A stretch of 64,000 bases of DNA from an uncultured Sphingobium sp. (GTDB taxonomy: Bacteria; Pseudomonadota; Alphaproteobacteria; Sphingomonadales; Sphingomonadaceae): positions 124,001-188,000 of the forward strand of contig CAMPHJ010000002.1 of NCBI GenBank assembly GCA_946885845.1, in the 5' to 3' direction. The position numbers were made by a program, and so were the translations under genes. Numbering within the stretch: the first letter of the stretch is position 1; every line of letters begins with the position of its first letter. Shown here in pieces: positions 8,919 to 20,600 of the stretch. Below the pieces are notes generated by a model. That model made no database searches and had not been told where the DNA came from. It was given only the letters and a program-made list of their open reading frames with translations.

Positions 8919-8948
8919 TTGACAGCAGTTGAAAAAGTTCAACAATTA
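8919..8948 (+). promoter_or_regulatory. Putative promoter with GTTGA-N6-TCAAC operator (site 3)
   Basis: TTGACA at 8919-8924 is followed after three bases by GTTGA-AAAAGT-TCAAC (8928-8943). It faces the TonB receptor gene at 9126. Sites 2 and 3 are back to back in one divergent control region. Confidence 0.6.
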
Positions 8949-9125
8949 GGTTCAGAAGCTTGAATGCGGTGGTAACGGGAACCGGTTGCTTTGCGGCACT
9001 CCCTGTTACACCGGTGTCAGGCGGTGCGATATCGCCCCTGCGCAACCGTATAAAAGCCAATGACAAAGTCAGATTATAACTGATGCCCGCAGCGAAAACG
9101 CGTTTGGAAATTAAAGGGGAGAAGT

Positions 9126-11624
9126 ATGGCGTACTTGCGAGCTAAGGCCGTTCGAACAGGACTTTTCTGTGCAACATCAGTAGCCATGATGTTGGGGGGC
9201 GGGGCGATTGCGCAAACGTCGGCAGAGGCCAGCGCGCCGCCCGCGGTTGCTAACGACGGCTCTTCCGATATCGTGGTCACCGCTCAGCGTCGGGAGGAGC
9301 GCGCCCAGGACGTTCCGATTTCGATCACTGCCTTTTCCTCCGATCGTCTGCAGCAGCAGGGGATCACACAGTCCCAGGACCTTCAGGGTGCCGTGCCGTC
9401 GCTTACCGTCGGGACGAGCGGACAGGGTTCGCGCGAGGCGCAATCCTTCACGATCCGCGGCCAGGGCGCTACCTTGCAGGCGTCGCCGGGCGTCGTGGTC
9501 TATCTGAACGAAGTTCCGCTGCCGTCGCCGATCTCGGTTAACCAGCAGGGTGGCCCCGGCAATTTCGTCGATCTTCAGAGCATGCAGATTCTAAACGGAC
9601 CGCAGGGAACGCTGTTCGGTCGCAACACCACGGGCGGTGCGGTGCTGCTCGTGCCGCAAAAGCCGACGGCGGACTTTGGCGGCTATGTCCAGGCCAAGAT
9701 CGGCGCCTATGACAATCGCGAGTTCGAGGGCGCGATCAATGTGCCGGTCGTAGATGACAAAGTTCTGCTGCGCGTAACCGGCGCCTATCAGGATCGGGAC
9801 GGCTTTACCCACGATGTCGTCTGGAACAAGGACCGGGATGACCTTCACTGGTATTCCGGGCGTGTTGGCCTGGTCCTTCGGCCCACCGAGACGTTCGAAA
9901 ACTATACGATGGCCTATGGCGCCTATTCCAGCAACAACGGCACCGGTCAGGTCAATCGCGGTTTCAACATCGCCGGATTGGAGCTCTATGGTTTCTGCCA
10001 GGAAGGCCCAACCGTTCCCGGCGTGATCGCGTCTTGTGACGTCTACCGTGCCGCCGCAGCAGAGGCGGACGAACGCGGACCCCGCAAGACGGCCTACAGC
10101 ACCGATACCTACCAGAAGACGAAGACGTGGGGCATCACCAACACGTCCGCGCTGGATCTGAACGACAGCCTGACGCTGCGCAACATCATCAGCTATCAGC
10201 GGTTCCAGACGCGCTTCGCGGTGGACAATGATGCGTCGATCTTCCAGCAGGACGAATATGACGCACGCCAGTTCCCGGCTTCGGGACAGGTGACGCTGCC
10301 GGGCGACGGAACGCCGGTCGAATATCTCCCGCCCGCACCGACGATCCCGCGTGATCGATTCCGCACGATAACCGAGGAACTGCAGCTTCAGGGCAAGCTG
10401 CTCGACGGCAAGCTGAACTTCACGGTTGGCGGTTTCCTGTTCGATCAACGGCCCACCGGCTCGCAGGGGGCAACGGTCTACGGCTTCTGCCCGGCCGCGT
10501 TCACCGGCTTTTGCGACTCGCAACGTCTAACCTATGCGATCACGACCAAGTCGAAGGCGCTCTACGGCCAGGCCACATTGGATATCGGCGCGTTTGCACC
10601 CAGCCTCGATGGGCTGAAGATCACCGGTGGATACCGCTATACGTGGGACACTATCAGCGGATCTGCCGCTTACTATGCACCTCTCACTCTGGCGCCCGGC
10701 AGCTTCTCCTGCTCGGACGGTTCGGTGGTGACAGACCCCACCGAGTGCCAGTTCAACGCCAGGCTCAAGACAGGCGCCCCAACCTGGACCGCGGGTATCG
10801 ATTACCGGGTGTCTCCCGACCTTCTGCTCTACGGCAAGATCAGCCGTGGCTATAAGGCAGGTGGCATCAATACCAACGCCGTCTTTGAAAACACGCGGAC
10901 GTTCCAGCCGGAAAAGGTCACTTCCTATGAAGGTGGCTTCAAGTCCGACTTCAATATCGCCGGGATCGGCAGCGTTCTGAACGTCAGCTATTATTATCTC
11001 GACTACAAGAACATCCAGCGTGCCGCACCGGATGTAAACGGCGCATTGCTGGGAGCCCAAATTCTGGGAGCCGTTGCGCGTGTTCAGGGTGTCGAGGTCG
11101 AAGGATCGATACGGCCGTTCCGCGGCGTCGAGATTGGCGGCAACTTCAGCTACACTGACGCCAAATATAAGAGCTATGAATATACGACCAATCTGCCGGC
11201 GGTGGATTGCAGTGGTGGTCTCGTTGCGCCGGGTGGGACGGTCGATCTGGGTTGCGTCCCCTTCACCGGCGTCGCACCCTACACATATAGCTTCCATGTA
11301 TCGGCTGAACAACCGCTCGCCAATGATCTGGGGACGCTCGCGATGTTCGTGAGCTATTCCCACACATCTTCACAACATACGGCGGCGACGGCGCTTCCCG
11401 GGACAGAGCCGGGCGAGGAACTTGAAGGTTTCGGTACGCTTAGCCTCTCGATAGACTGGCGCAAGGTCGCAAACAGCAACCTCGATCTGGGTCTTTACGC
11501 AACTAACCTGACCAATAATCTCTACCGGATCGGTAATCCAAACTTGTACAACACCTATCTCTATCATTCGACCATCTATGGAGAGCCGAGGATGTACGGG
11601 GTTCGCGCCCGCTACACCTTTTAA
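9126..11624 (+). CDS. TonB-dependent outer-membrane receptor
   Basis: This 832-aa protein starts with a signal peptide of about 30 residues (hydrophobic core GLFCATSVAMMLGGG, then AIAQT). The typical sphingomonad entry to the plug domain follows: DIVVTAQRREERAQDVPISITAF. The plug contains the GPQGTLFGRNTTGGAV region. The remainder is a 22-strand-type barrel ending RARYTF with a terminal aromatic residue, as outer-membrane proteins do. AAAGGGGAG precedes the ATG. These receptors take up scarce or bulky compounds with energy from TonB/ExbBD. The shared operator with the PhyH genes suggests it imports the substrate of this cluster rather than iron; that is inference. Confidence 0.92.
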   Translation: MAYLRAKAVRTGLFCATSVAMMLGGGAIAQTSAEASAPPAVANDGSSDIVVTAQRREERAQDVPISITAFSSDRLQQQGITQSQDLQGAVPSLTVGTSGQGSREAQSFTIRGQGATLQASPGVVVYLNEVPLPSPISVNQQGGPGNFVDLQSMQILNGPQGTLFGRNTTGGAVLLVPQKPTADFGGYVQAKIGAYDNREFEGAINVPVVDDKVLLRVTGAYQDRDGFTHDVVWNKDRDDLHWYSGRVGLVLRPTETFENYTMAYGAYSSNNGTGQVNRGFNIAGLELYGFCQEGPTVPGVIASCDVYRAAAAEADERGPRKTAYSTDTYQKTKTWGITNTSALDLNDSLTLRNIISYQRFQTRFAVDNDASIFQQDEYDARQFPASGQVTLPGDGTPVEYLPPAPTIPRDRFRTITEELQLQGKLLDGKLNFTVGGFLFDQRPTGSQGATVYGFCPAAFTGFCDSQRLTYAITTKSKALYGQATLDIGAFAPSLDGLKITGGYRYTWDTISGSAAYYAPLTLAPGSFSCSDGSVVTDPTECQFNARLKTGAPTWTAGIDYRVSPDLLLYGKISRGYKAGGINTNAVFENTRTFQPEKVTSYEGGFKSDFNIAGIGSVLNVSYYYLDYKNIQRAAPDVNGALLGAQILGAVARVQGVEVEGSIRPFRGVEIGGNFSYTDAKYKSYEYTTNLPAVDCSGGLVAPGGTVDLGCVPFTGVAPYTYSFHVSAEQPLANDLGTLAMFVSYSHTSSQHTAATALPGTEPGEELEGFGTLSLSIDWRKVANSNLDLGLYATNLTNNLYRIGNPNLYNTYLYHSTIYGEPRMYGVRARYTF

Positions 11625-12604
11625 GGCAGATCTGATCCAAACGGAGCTTCAACAGACAGGGGGCCAGTCGTTCGGCCTCCTGTCCGAGCAAACGCATTCG
11701 GCGGTAACGGCGGCCGATACAGAACTTGCGGTATGAAGTTCTATGTGAACCGGAGTTGGCTCCCAACTTCGAGAGACCGTTATAGACGGCGAACGGCGCG
11801 GGTTGGCAAAACATGGTCGTAAAGATGCGTGCTGCCTGGCTCGCTCGATCGCGCTGACGAACGTGGTTGCGACTGTAACGACGATCCCGAAGGCCTGCCG
11901 ACAGCTTATGCCGAAATCGACCGGAATCTCGTCATTTTACCGCAAGGCTGACATGGCGTCCGCAGCCGCCGTTGAACTGGACAGTCGATCGTGCGGCGAG
12001 CCGCAGGGCTACGATGGATCGTGCTGATTTCCGATGTCGTGACGTAGCTGGAGCGCGAGCCAGCGGTAAAGTCGCCACTGGGGATGGAAACTGCTCATGA
12101 AAGCCGCCCCATTCTGGAGAATTCCGCGCATAAGCGGTATAGGGTCCTATGCTAGTGAAGCTGTTCTGTTTCATAGGGCGGGATGGTTATCGTTGAAGCT
12201 GGCATTACAAGCCTGATTAGAATCCGATCTGCCTTCGCGAAATGGCAGCGTTGTTGCCTCGCGCATCGGTTAAAGGCAACCGAACGGCAGCTGTCTCTGT
12301 TGGTCAGCTCCAGACCGGAAATTCGCCTATCGGCCTAAATCAGCCGCGTGCGACGGAAATTTCCCAATGATTTGAGTGCCCATCTTTGTAGTCTGTGGGG
12401 CACCACTCTCCCTGACATATGCCGGCGGTCCGGAGACGCTTCTGCCACAGTCGGATTTATGGCGGGTTTTCCGTTACTTATCGTCCTCATTTTGTGGTGC
12501 GCCAAAGCAGAGACGCTTTGCGCCCGTTGCTAAGGCGCGCCGTGGCGCGATATCTCTGAAGGGCAAGATGGTAGACCCGGGATTTTTGGGGATTCGAACG
12601 AGTA
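11625..12604. other. Gene-poor stretch of about 1 kb
   Basis: No supportable gene lies between the TonB receptor stop and the hairpin at 12605. Short open frames such as 12376-12639 resemble nothing I recognise and lack a ribosome site. The segment is probably decayed DNA brought together by the nearby recombinase and IS events. Confidence 0.4.
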
Positions 12605-12624
12605 GCGGGGCCGTTTGGCCCCGC
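12605..12624 (-). terminator. GC-rich hairpin after the serine recombinase gene
   Basis: GCGGGGCC and GGCCCCGC pair perfectly around a GTTT loop, about 28 bases beyond the recombinase stop on the minus strand. No clear T tract follows, so it is a possible terminator only. Confidence 0.45.
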
Positions 12625-12652
12625 GCCTTGCGTAAGTGAGTTGCCCTGACCG

Positions 12653-14170
12653 TCAGCTAAATCCGAACAATGCTTCCTGCTCGCCCCAGCCTAACGGGAT
12701 GCGGTTTGTCTGCACCAGTCGCTTGCGGCTAAGGTCAGCGGGCTGACGCCCTTCGAGGATGGCTTGTATGATGGATGGCGCGAGATAGCTCGTGCGTAGC
12801 AGGTCGGCGAGATATTCCCGGCCACAGCCAAGACGGCTTGCCACCTCCAGGAAGCTGCCGCCCTTATCGATCTGCGCTCTGGCGGCAAAGGCCTGCGCTA
12901 TAAGCTTGAGCAACGATGGGTTGGGCAATGGCTCGCGCGAAGCTGGCGGCGGGATGACGATCTTCGCCTGACGGCCATTGCGAACGATGGCGATCGCCAA
13001 CTCCCGTTGATCCGAACCTGCGAGCTGCTCGTCGATGCTGTCGAGGGACAGGGTGATGCGCAGCCTGGCTTCATCAAGATCGACGCTTTTCACAAGTTGC
13101 AGCAGTTGCTCTCGAAGAGCCGCGGGAGAAGTCTGCGCCAGCGCCTCCAGCGAGGCGCCACACCGGCCCTGGAGAAGCTGGATCGCATCACCGCTCATCT
13201 GCCCGCGTGACAGGGCGCGCCGCATCGCCTCGCTGATCGCGACCTTGACCTCCTCCAGCACCCGGGCTTCCAGCTCGGGTGCCGATACCCGCCACGCTGG
13301 CGTGGTCATGTCGGCATGACTTTCGATCTGCGATACATAATATCGATAGCGCTTCTGCTGCTTGACGGCATGCGATGGTGTCATGCGCCCGCCATGACCA
13401 TCCCGGATGATGCCTGAGAGTAGGCTCGGACACGCGGCCCGACTGCCCAGCCGCTTTTCGGTACGGCCAAGAGCGATCCTTTGCTGGACCGCTTCAAAGG
13501 TTTCGATGTCGATGATTGCCGCATGCTGTCCGGGATAGACATTCTCCTTGTGGACGACCTCGCCGATGTAGAGCCGGTTCTGAAGGATGGCGTACAGCGC
13601 TCCGCGACTGATCGGCTGCCGACCATAGATCCTCCCATGCCGGTTTATCCGTTGCTTGCTGCGATGCCCATCGCGATCCAGTTCAGCAACAACCAGCCGC
13701 CCCGAACCAAGATCGAGATAGCGCCGGAAGATGTGGCGAATGAGTTCAGCCCCCTCTCGGTCAATGTGCAGCATGCGGTCTTCCAGTCGATAGCCCAGCG
13801 GAACAGGTCCGCCCATCCACATGCCCTTTGCCTTTGAAGCGGCGATCTTGTCGCGGATGCGTTCACCAGTCACTTCACGCTCGAACTGGGCGAACGAGAG
13901 CAGGACATTGAGGGTCAGCCGGCCCATGCTGCTGGTGGTGTTGAATGACTGGGTGACCGACACAAAGCTGGCCTCAGCCTTGTCGAGCACATCGACGATG
14001 CGAGCGAAATCCGCTAGACTGCGGGTCAGCCGGTCTACCTTGTAGACGACTATGACATCGATGCGACCTGCCGCCACTTCGACGAGTAGGGCCTTGAGGG
14101 CAGGGCGGTCCATGGTGCCGCCGGAATAGCCGCCATCATCATAATAGTCCGGGATCAACGTCCATGCGTT
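12653..14170 (-). pseudogene. Serine recombinase/resolvase lacking its N-terminal catalytic segment
   Basis: About 500 residues of a large serine recombinase of the Tn/phage type are present. Visible parts are YYDDGGYSGGTMDRPALKALL, VVYKVDRLTRSLADFARIVD, SMGRLTLNVLLSFAQFEREV and GERIRDKIAASK from the catalytic core, then the recombinase domain (GAELIRHIFRRYL ... GALYAILQNRLYIGEV) and a C-terminal tail with an HTH-like end. The N-terminal 50 or so residues, including the YxRVS region with the nucleophilic Ser, are missing: upstream of WTLIPDYYDD the DNA becomes an IS66 tnpA fragment. Any protein made from an internal start would be inactive for strand cleavage. Confidence 0.85.
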
Positions 14171-14423
14171 CGCGCAATTTGTGCGATGTTCGCGCCGGGT
14201 TCAAAACTCGACGCGATGATCCGTGCCTTGGCCTCGGCCGACCAGCGGCGCCGCATCGGCCCTGCTGGAATGACGTCCATACGCGAGGGTCGCTGACCCT
14301 CCTGCCTTTCGAAACCTGTTTCGAATGTTCTTACATCATCAGCCACTACGATACCCCTCGGATGAGGGGCAAAGCATAGCCAGATCAGCGCCTACGAAAA
14401 TGTGGGGAGGTTTTTGCGCTTAC
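14155..14423 (-). mobile_element. IS66-family 5' end with truncated tnpA
   Basis: The minus-strand frame from 14346 encodes MRRRWSAEAKARIIASSFEPGANIAQIARTHG, the N terminus of the IS66 accessory protein TnpA. It then runs into the serine recombinase gene and stops at 14155. GTAAGCGC, reading leftward from 14423, resembles an IS66 terminal repeat and marks the likely outer end. This piece and the tnpB/tnpC piece at 6684-7500 have the same orientation and complementary content. Confidence 0.7.
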
Positions 14424-14605
14424 GCGCCTATTGACTTCAGCCGCGATAGAGAAGCGGCCGTTCATTCTCCGCCTGCAACCTCGACTGGCCAAGTTCGGAT
14501 GTTCCTGCCGTTTCCGAAAGGCAGGCGCCAACGACAGCTATAAGCAGGGTAGTGGTTCAGTCGTTCGCCAGCGTGCAAGGCTGAGCCGCACAACTTTGCG
14601 CTGCC

Positions 14606-17600
14606 TCAACCTTCCAGTACGATTGCGAGCGCTGCGCGCGCGCGGCCCACTCGCGTATGGAGAAGCGGGTCAATTTCGCACAACGCACCAAGCCATGTCG
14701 CACAATCTTGCGCCGCTCTCTTAGTCGAAATGGAAAAAGCAATTTCGTGAAGCCATGGTCCCAAGGCCTCCCGCCATGCCCCGGCATCTTCGTGTGCTGC
14801 CGATGCGACGAGCGCTAGATGGAACTCGTCCCCAATCGATATAGAAGTGTCGCCCGATTGCCGTCGGCGCCGCGCCACCACCCTGACCTGGTCAGCCAAT
14901 TCAGGTTTGCGGTTAGCGGCCGCGACATAGCTTAGTCCGACCAGTGCGGACTGGATATCAACCTCGTTGGGTGTGGGAAATAGCCGGGGTCCCGACTGCC
15001 GGATGCGGTCCACCGTCCGGTCAATCTGGTCCGAAGCTATCCGAAACAGCCCATTCGTGTTGATCAACATGAACAGCTGATCAATCGTCAGATTATCGTG
15101 CGACAGCGCTTCCTCAATACCGCTTTGATAGGAGGCAGGCGACAGCTGCACCTCATCGTTGATCGCTCCTTCGATCGGCCCCGGCCAGTAGCTCATCGGG
15201 AAGTGTGTGAGTGGCTGGAGGCTGCCCGGCTCTTCGCCGAAGATCAGCTTCCCGATCGATTCTGACAAGGCTTCAACACCGATGGTACCCGCGCGGTTGA
15301 GAATCCGGCCGACAAACTCGTGCTTAAGCTGTTCTGGCCCGACATAGTCTGGCCGCCAGCGGGGTTCCTGGCGCAGGTCGACAAGCGACTGAACCAGGAA
15401 GCGCCACCCGCGATCCTCGATGGCGCTGCTCGCGAACTGTGCGGTGTCGACCTCGCCGAAGGTCACGCGCGCGATCAGCGAAGCTTGTGCGATGGCGGCA
15501 ATCCGACGGCGAAACGGCGGCCATGTGGCAAGCGTCTGTTTTCGACTGAGTTCGCCATCAACGAGCATGATCAGCGCTGACAAATATCGAAGTTCGCCAT
15601 CGTCTGCGTGATCAGATAGCGCATCGATCCCGCCGATGAGCTCGATGAGTTGCGCCTCGATTGTGCTTCCGGCTGTAGCCTGGCTGAGGGCTGCTTCGAT
15701 GAAGCCGATTCGGGAGAGGAGATCGCCATGCTCGATTACCCAACGGCCCAGCGTTTCGAGATCATCAGCGCTCAAGTCGGAGAGGCCTGTTGCCGCCACG
15801 ATCCGCGGATGAGATGCAAGCAACAGCATGTCGCGCGCGTCATCCAAAATGCCGGCGCGGATCGTGGCTGGCGACTTGCCGGTGATGTCGCGGGCATAAG
15901 CGTCGATGCTGTCGGCATCGCTCTCCCGAATGAGGCGCCGATAATAAAGCTCTCCCCGGGGCACCAAGAGATCGAGAGGGGCCTCTCGCGCTTCAATGCT
16001 CGCAGCGAGTGCGTTGGCCATCGCCCGTGGCGTATCCGCCAAATCGGCGTTGAGTCCATCAATGTCGGTTTGATCGAGCGGAGCGTCGCGCAGCCGCGCT
16101 GACCAGGCGGCGTGCGCGTCCGTCGGCAGTGCGGCTTCTGCCGCCGCGATGTTGAGGCCTTCGAGTCTAACCGACATCGACGGATGGATCGCGGAAATGC
16201 CCTTGATCTGAATGCGCTGATCGTCGCGTGTGAAGATGAGGGGCCATTCGCCGTGCATGTCCTTGACGATCACGGTCCACCGACGCGCCTCGACATCGTT
16301 CAGCACAACATGTCCGGAAGGATCAGCGTAGATCGCGGTGATGGCGTTGAAGAAGTCATTACGGTCGAATTGGATGCTGCCCTTTGCTCCGGTCGCCCCA
16401 AGCGTGACGAGCCCGCCGATCTCGAGCTCCAGCGCCTCGCTGAAGGCATCGTCGGCGCCCAGTGCGAGCTGAAGAAACTTCGGGAAGGCCAAGAGACATA
16501 GCCGCAGCCGCTGCGGAAAGGGGATATCCCCATAGGCCGCGATGGTCTGATCCTGACCGAGCTGTCTGATCGTCCCCCGCATATGATCGAGGAACATTGC
16601 TTCGAGACGTGGTTCGCGATACCAAAGCGGCGCCATGACGGTCTCTTCGAGCCAGACACCGAAGCGATCCTTTGCATCACCCTTCAGAGCGAACGCCATG
16701 GTGACGAGCTTGCCCAAGGCCAGCACTGTGCCCTCAACCGCGAGGTTAGCAGGCTGCGGTTCGGCAATCGTGTCGGTCCAGTCCCTGAAATCGAACAGGG
16801 CCAACAGCCAGTCACACCGCGCGCGCGCAACCAGATCGTCGATGCCGTCCCGCCATTGCTCGATCACGGCACCCGCCAGGGCATTTTGGAAAGCGAGGAG
16901 CCAGCAGGGATCGGCCTCCGGATCGAACCAGCCTCGCGACTGGATCAGGCGAACATTCTCGCGCAGCGCACGCAGTTCGCCGGTTTCGCGCAGAACACCG
17001 TCGCGGATCGGTGCCTGCTCGATCAACGCGATGATCTCCGATGAGCCGAGCGGCACGAATAAGGCGCCCATCCGGCGCAGTCGCGTGCGGATATCGATCA
17101 TGCTGTGGGTTGCCAGGCGTCCGCTGGCGGCCAGCACCTCAACAAGTTCGAGACTTGTCAGTATCCGCGTCTGGCCGATCCTGGTATCGAAGCGATCATA
17201 TTGGTTGATGAAGCGCTCGTCGCAAACGAAGATCGGCGCGCTTTCCGCAAGACGCGCGAGCGACAAAAGCATTTCACGGTCGTCTTCGTCATGCTCGACG
17301 GTGTCGAGGCGAACGCGGCCTTCAGCAATCGCTGCCGCTAAAGTTCGTCGCGTCGTCTCGATGACCGTGCCGACCTCTTCCGAGATTCGTTCATGATCGA
17401 GAAGGGCACGTGCTTCTGAAATTTCACTTCTTGAAATGAAGACGTCGAGACCGGCGGCCGCGATTTTGTCGAGGATTCCCGTAAAGCGAAAATAATCAAC
17501 CGAAAGATGGCTCAGGTAGAGCGTCGCACCGTCCTGGATTTCCGGTTCGCATGGCCAAGGCCGATCATGCTGGCCAAGATAGTTACGAGCGGTCTCGATC

Positions 17601-20600
17601 TCCTTGACGGTCAATCGGCCACTCTGCTCGAGAAAGTCGATGACGGCCGTGCAACTAATCAGCTGTGCATCGAACGCCGACAGGTCGATCGGTTCGTGCA
17701 GCAAAGATCCAACACGCGTGATCGGATGGGGGTGGACGACAAGGTGCTGTCCATCAGGCTGGGCGGCTGCTTCGCCAATCAACTCGGCGAGCGTCGCGCC
17801 GATATCGGCGAGCAGGCCTGGATCAGGGGTGACGGTCGGCGTAAAGGGCTTGACCGTTCCCTTCGCCAAAAGGGCGGAGAGCTGGTGCGCGAACAGGATC
17901 TTCGACGGCTGATGAAAGGTCAGGCGCCGGCGCTGCTCGAAGAGATCGGCGAGCGTACCGTGCGCGATATAGACCTCAGGGCATACGGTAAGAACGGCCT
18001 CGAGCAGGCCGAGCGCCGCCAAGGTCATGATCGCTGTGCGGTCGAGCGCGATCGGGCCGATATCCGACGGGACGGACTCGGTGTTGGGACCACGCTTGCC
18101 GCCGAACAACGGAACGATCGCGCGGCGTTTGGCATCGCTTTCCCTAAGGTTGGCGAGCAGCGGCACCAAATGCAGTTCGAGCCACGCCCGCCGCAACATG
18201 ATCGCCGCGGCGGTCAGGGGGAGCTTGGCCGTCGCAAGCGAACGCCAGGCCTCTTCCACGCGGTCGTTCCAGTCACCCTGGCCGGCCAGCAGCGTCTCGA
18301 GCGAGCTCTTCTGAACCGGACCGTCGTCGCCGGAGAGGTCGGCCGCGCGCATGATCCAGTGGCCCGCATCGGGAACGGTTTCCTCGATGCCCGCGCTCGT
18401 TGCAGCAGAATAGGCCGCGACCAGTACGTGAGGGTCGTCTGGAGCGCGATTGATCGCAAGATCGAGGAAATCGCGAATCCGTGCCGATCCGAGCCGACTG
18501 GCCAGATCAGCGAGCTGGGCTAGTTCGCGCGGCTCGCGTTCGTCGCGGCGGGACCATTCGCGCTCGAGAAAGGCGTCGAGCTCGGGCCAGCGTCCGGTCG
18601 CGAGCAGGAGATGGTAGCGTAAGCTCCGGTCGCCTCGCTCGTCGCGCAGCGCCTCGAGCGTTACGAGCGCCTGTTCGGCGTCAACGAGCTTGCCCTGATC
18701 GAAGGCGAGGCCGGCCGCGCAGCTCAGAAGATCGGGAATCTCGGCGGTCAGCTCAGGAAGCTCGGCTAGGAGGTCGGCCGCAGCGTCGCGTTCGCCTTGC
18801 TCGATCAGGAAACCGACGATACCACGCATATCTTCGGCCCGCTTCGTAGCAAGGATGAACTGGCGGGCGAGTTCCAGATAGCGGTCCGACATGCCGAGCG
18901 CCTGATGGCGGCTGACGAGCGAGCCTAGGAGAGTCAGCGACGGTGCGTCGGCATAGAGCGCCTCGAGCGTCTCGAGGGTCGGCCCTTCATCCTGGCTGAC
19001 AATCGTATCGATGTGACGGCGCATGCGTGCGGGTAGGGCATCGGCATCGGTCGATGCGAGGCGGTCGCGTGCCTCATCGTGCCGCCCCGCATCAAACAGG
19101 AGCTGGACCTCGAGCCCGACCAGAGCGCCGGCGTCCAGATAGGTAGCGAGCGCGTCACGGTGCGCCTGGAGCGCATCGACCGCTGCACCGGGCTCGGTTT
19201 GCGACTGCAGCAAGATCAGGGAGAGTCGTGCCGACGCACTCTCCACATCGCCCTTGGGATGTCGGGCGAGATGGCGGTCGATCATCCGGCCCGCATCTTC
19301 AAGGGACAGGCCGATGCCGAAATCGATCGCGAGCGGAATGGCAGCCATGGCGCGCTTGGAGTCGCGCATCCTGGCTTTGAGCCGGTCGAGCGCCGACATA
19401 TGCTGTTCGCTATCGCGCAGATCGAGCCACAGCTGGAAGCGCTCAGCGCCGTCGCGCTCGCGCGGCAGGTCGAGCGCTTCGCAGGCGCGCGCGACCTGAA
19501 CCATCAGAGCGGCCGCAACGCGACGCTCGGCAACCGACGTGCGGTCCTCGGGTAGCGGGAAGCGGGCGGGGTGGAGCGGGACGCCGGTCATCACGCCGGG
19601 CCGGATGTCGTCGACGACACTGGCCGCGACGATTATCGTCGCCGCGATCCATGACAGGGCCGGCGTTGTCGCATAGTCTGCGTCGGAAAGCTGGCGGACA
19701 ACCGCGATCGCATCGTCCCACCGGTCCGCCTCAATATGCGTGGCGATGAGCACATAACGGCCATCGGCATCGAGGCCTTCAAACCCTATTCCGGCCTCCG
19801 CCGCATGGTCGAGCGTCTCGGCATGCGTCATGCAGTGGCGGAGCAGTTGAAGGGCTGCGGTGTGGTGAAGCGGTGAGGCGTCGATATCGATTTGTGTGAG
19901 CGCGGCGATGCCGTCGGTCTTGACGGCGAGAAGGGCTGCCGCGAGATCGAGCTCGACCACGGGCCCCGCTGCGATAGCTCGCGCTTCGGCGAGCAGCGCT
20001 TGCGCACGCGGTAGGTCGGTCTGACTGAGCCAGCGTGCGCACCAGGCGAGCGCACGGACTCGCAAGTCCGCCGATGCTGACTGGAAACGGCCTTCGATCA
20101 AGCTCCGGGCTAGGCTGTCGGCATCGTCTGCGGTCCGCGCCGAGGTGAAAAAGCGGCGGCGGCGAAGGCGATCGAGTTCCTTGGCGACATGGGCATCGAT
20201 GACGTCGGTGGTGTCATGCCGTGCCGGGTTGGCGGAGGGCCATGACGCAAGATCGTCGATACGATCATTCACGCCGCTGATAGCCTGGAGGATAATCCGA
20301 TCATTGACCGGGACATCGCGCTGCAGGCTTTTGATCACGTAGGCGCAAGCGGCGGCATAGGAGGCCTCCGCACTGGCGGCGCGTCCGTCATCGAACTCGG
20401 CAAACGCCGCATAGTGGTCAATCGCTGCTTGGGCGAACGCCTGGTCGGGTTCTTCGCGGATACGCGCGAGCACCGCGCCTTTGATCGCCTCACGCGTGCG
20501 CTCTGTCGCGATCCACTGCGCCGTTAGCGGGTGCTTGAAGATGGCATCGCGCGTGGCCCAGCTCTTGATCCGGGCACCGACCGAGCCTAGCGTGGTCGCA

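Noticed and set aside
9591..11363. Minus-strand open frames of 310 and 278 aa opposite the TonB receptor
   Set aside because: They lie wholly inside a gene with full receptor hallmarks and show no family resemblance.
12540..12610. GTTCGAATCCCC-like tRNA T-arm on the minus strand
   Set aside because: Only one arm is suggestive; no anticodon arm, D-arm or CCA end is present, so no tRNA or att site can be claimed.
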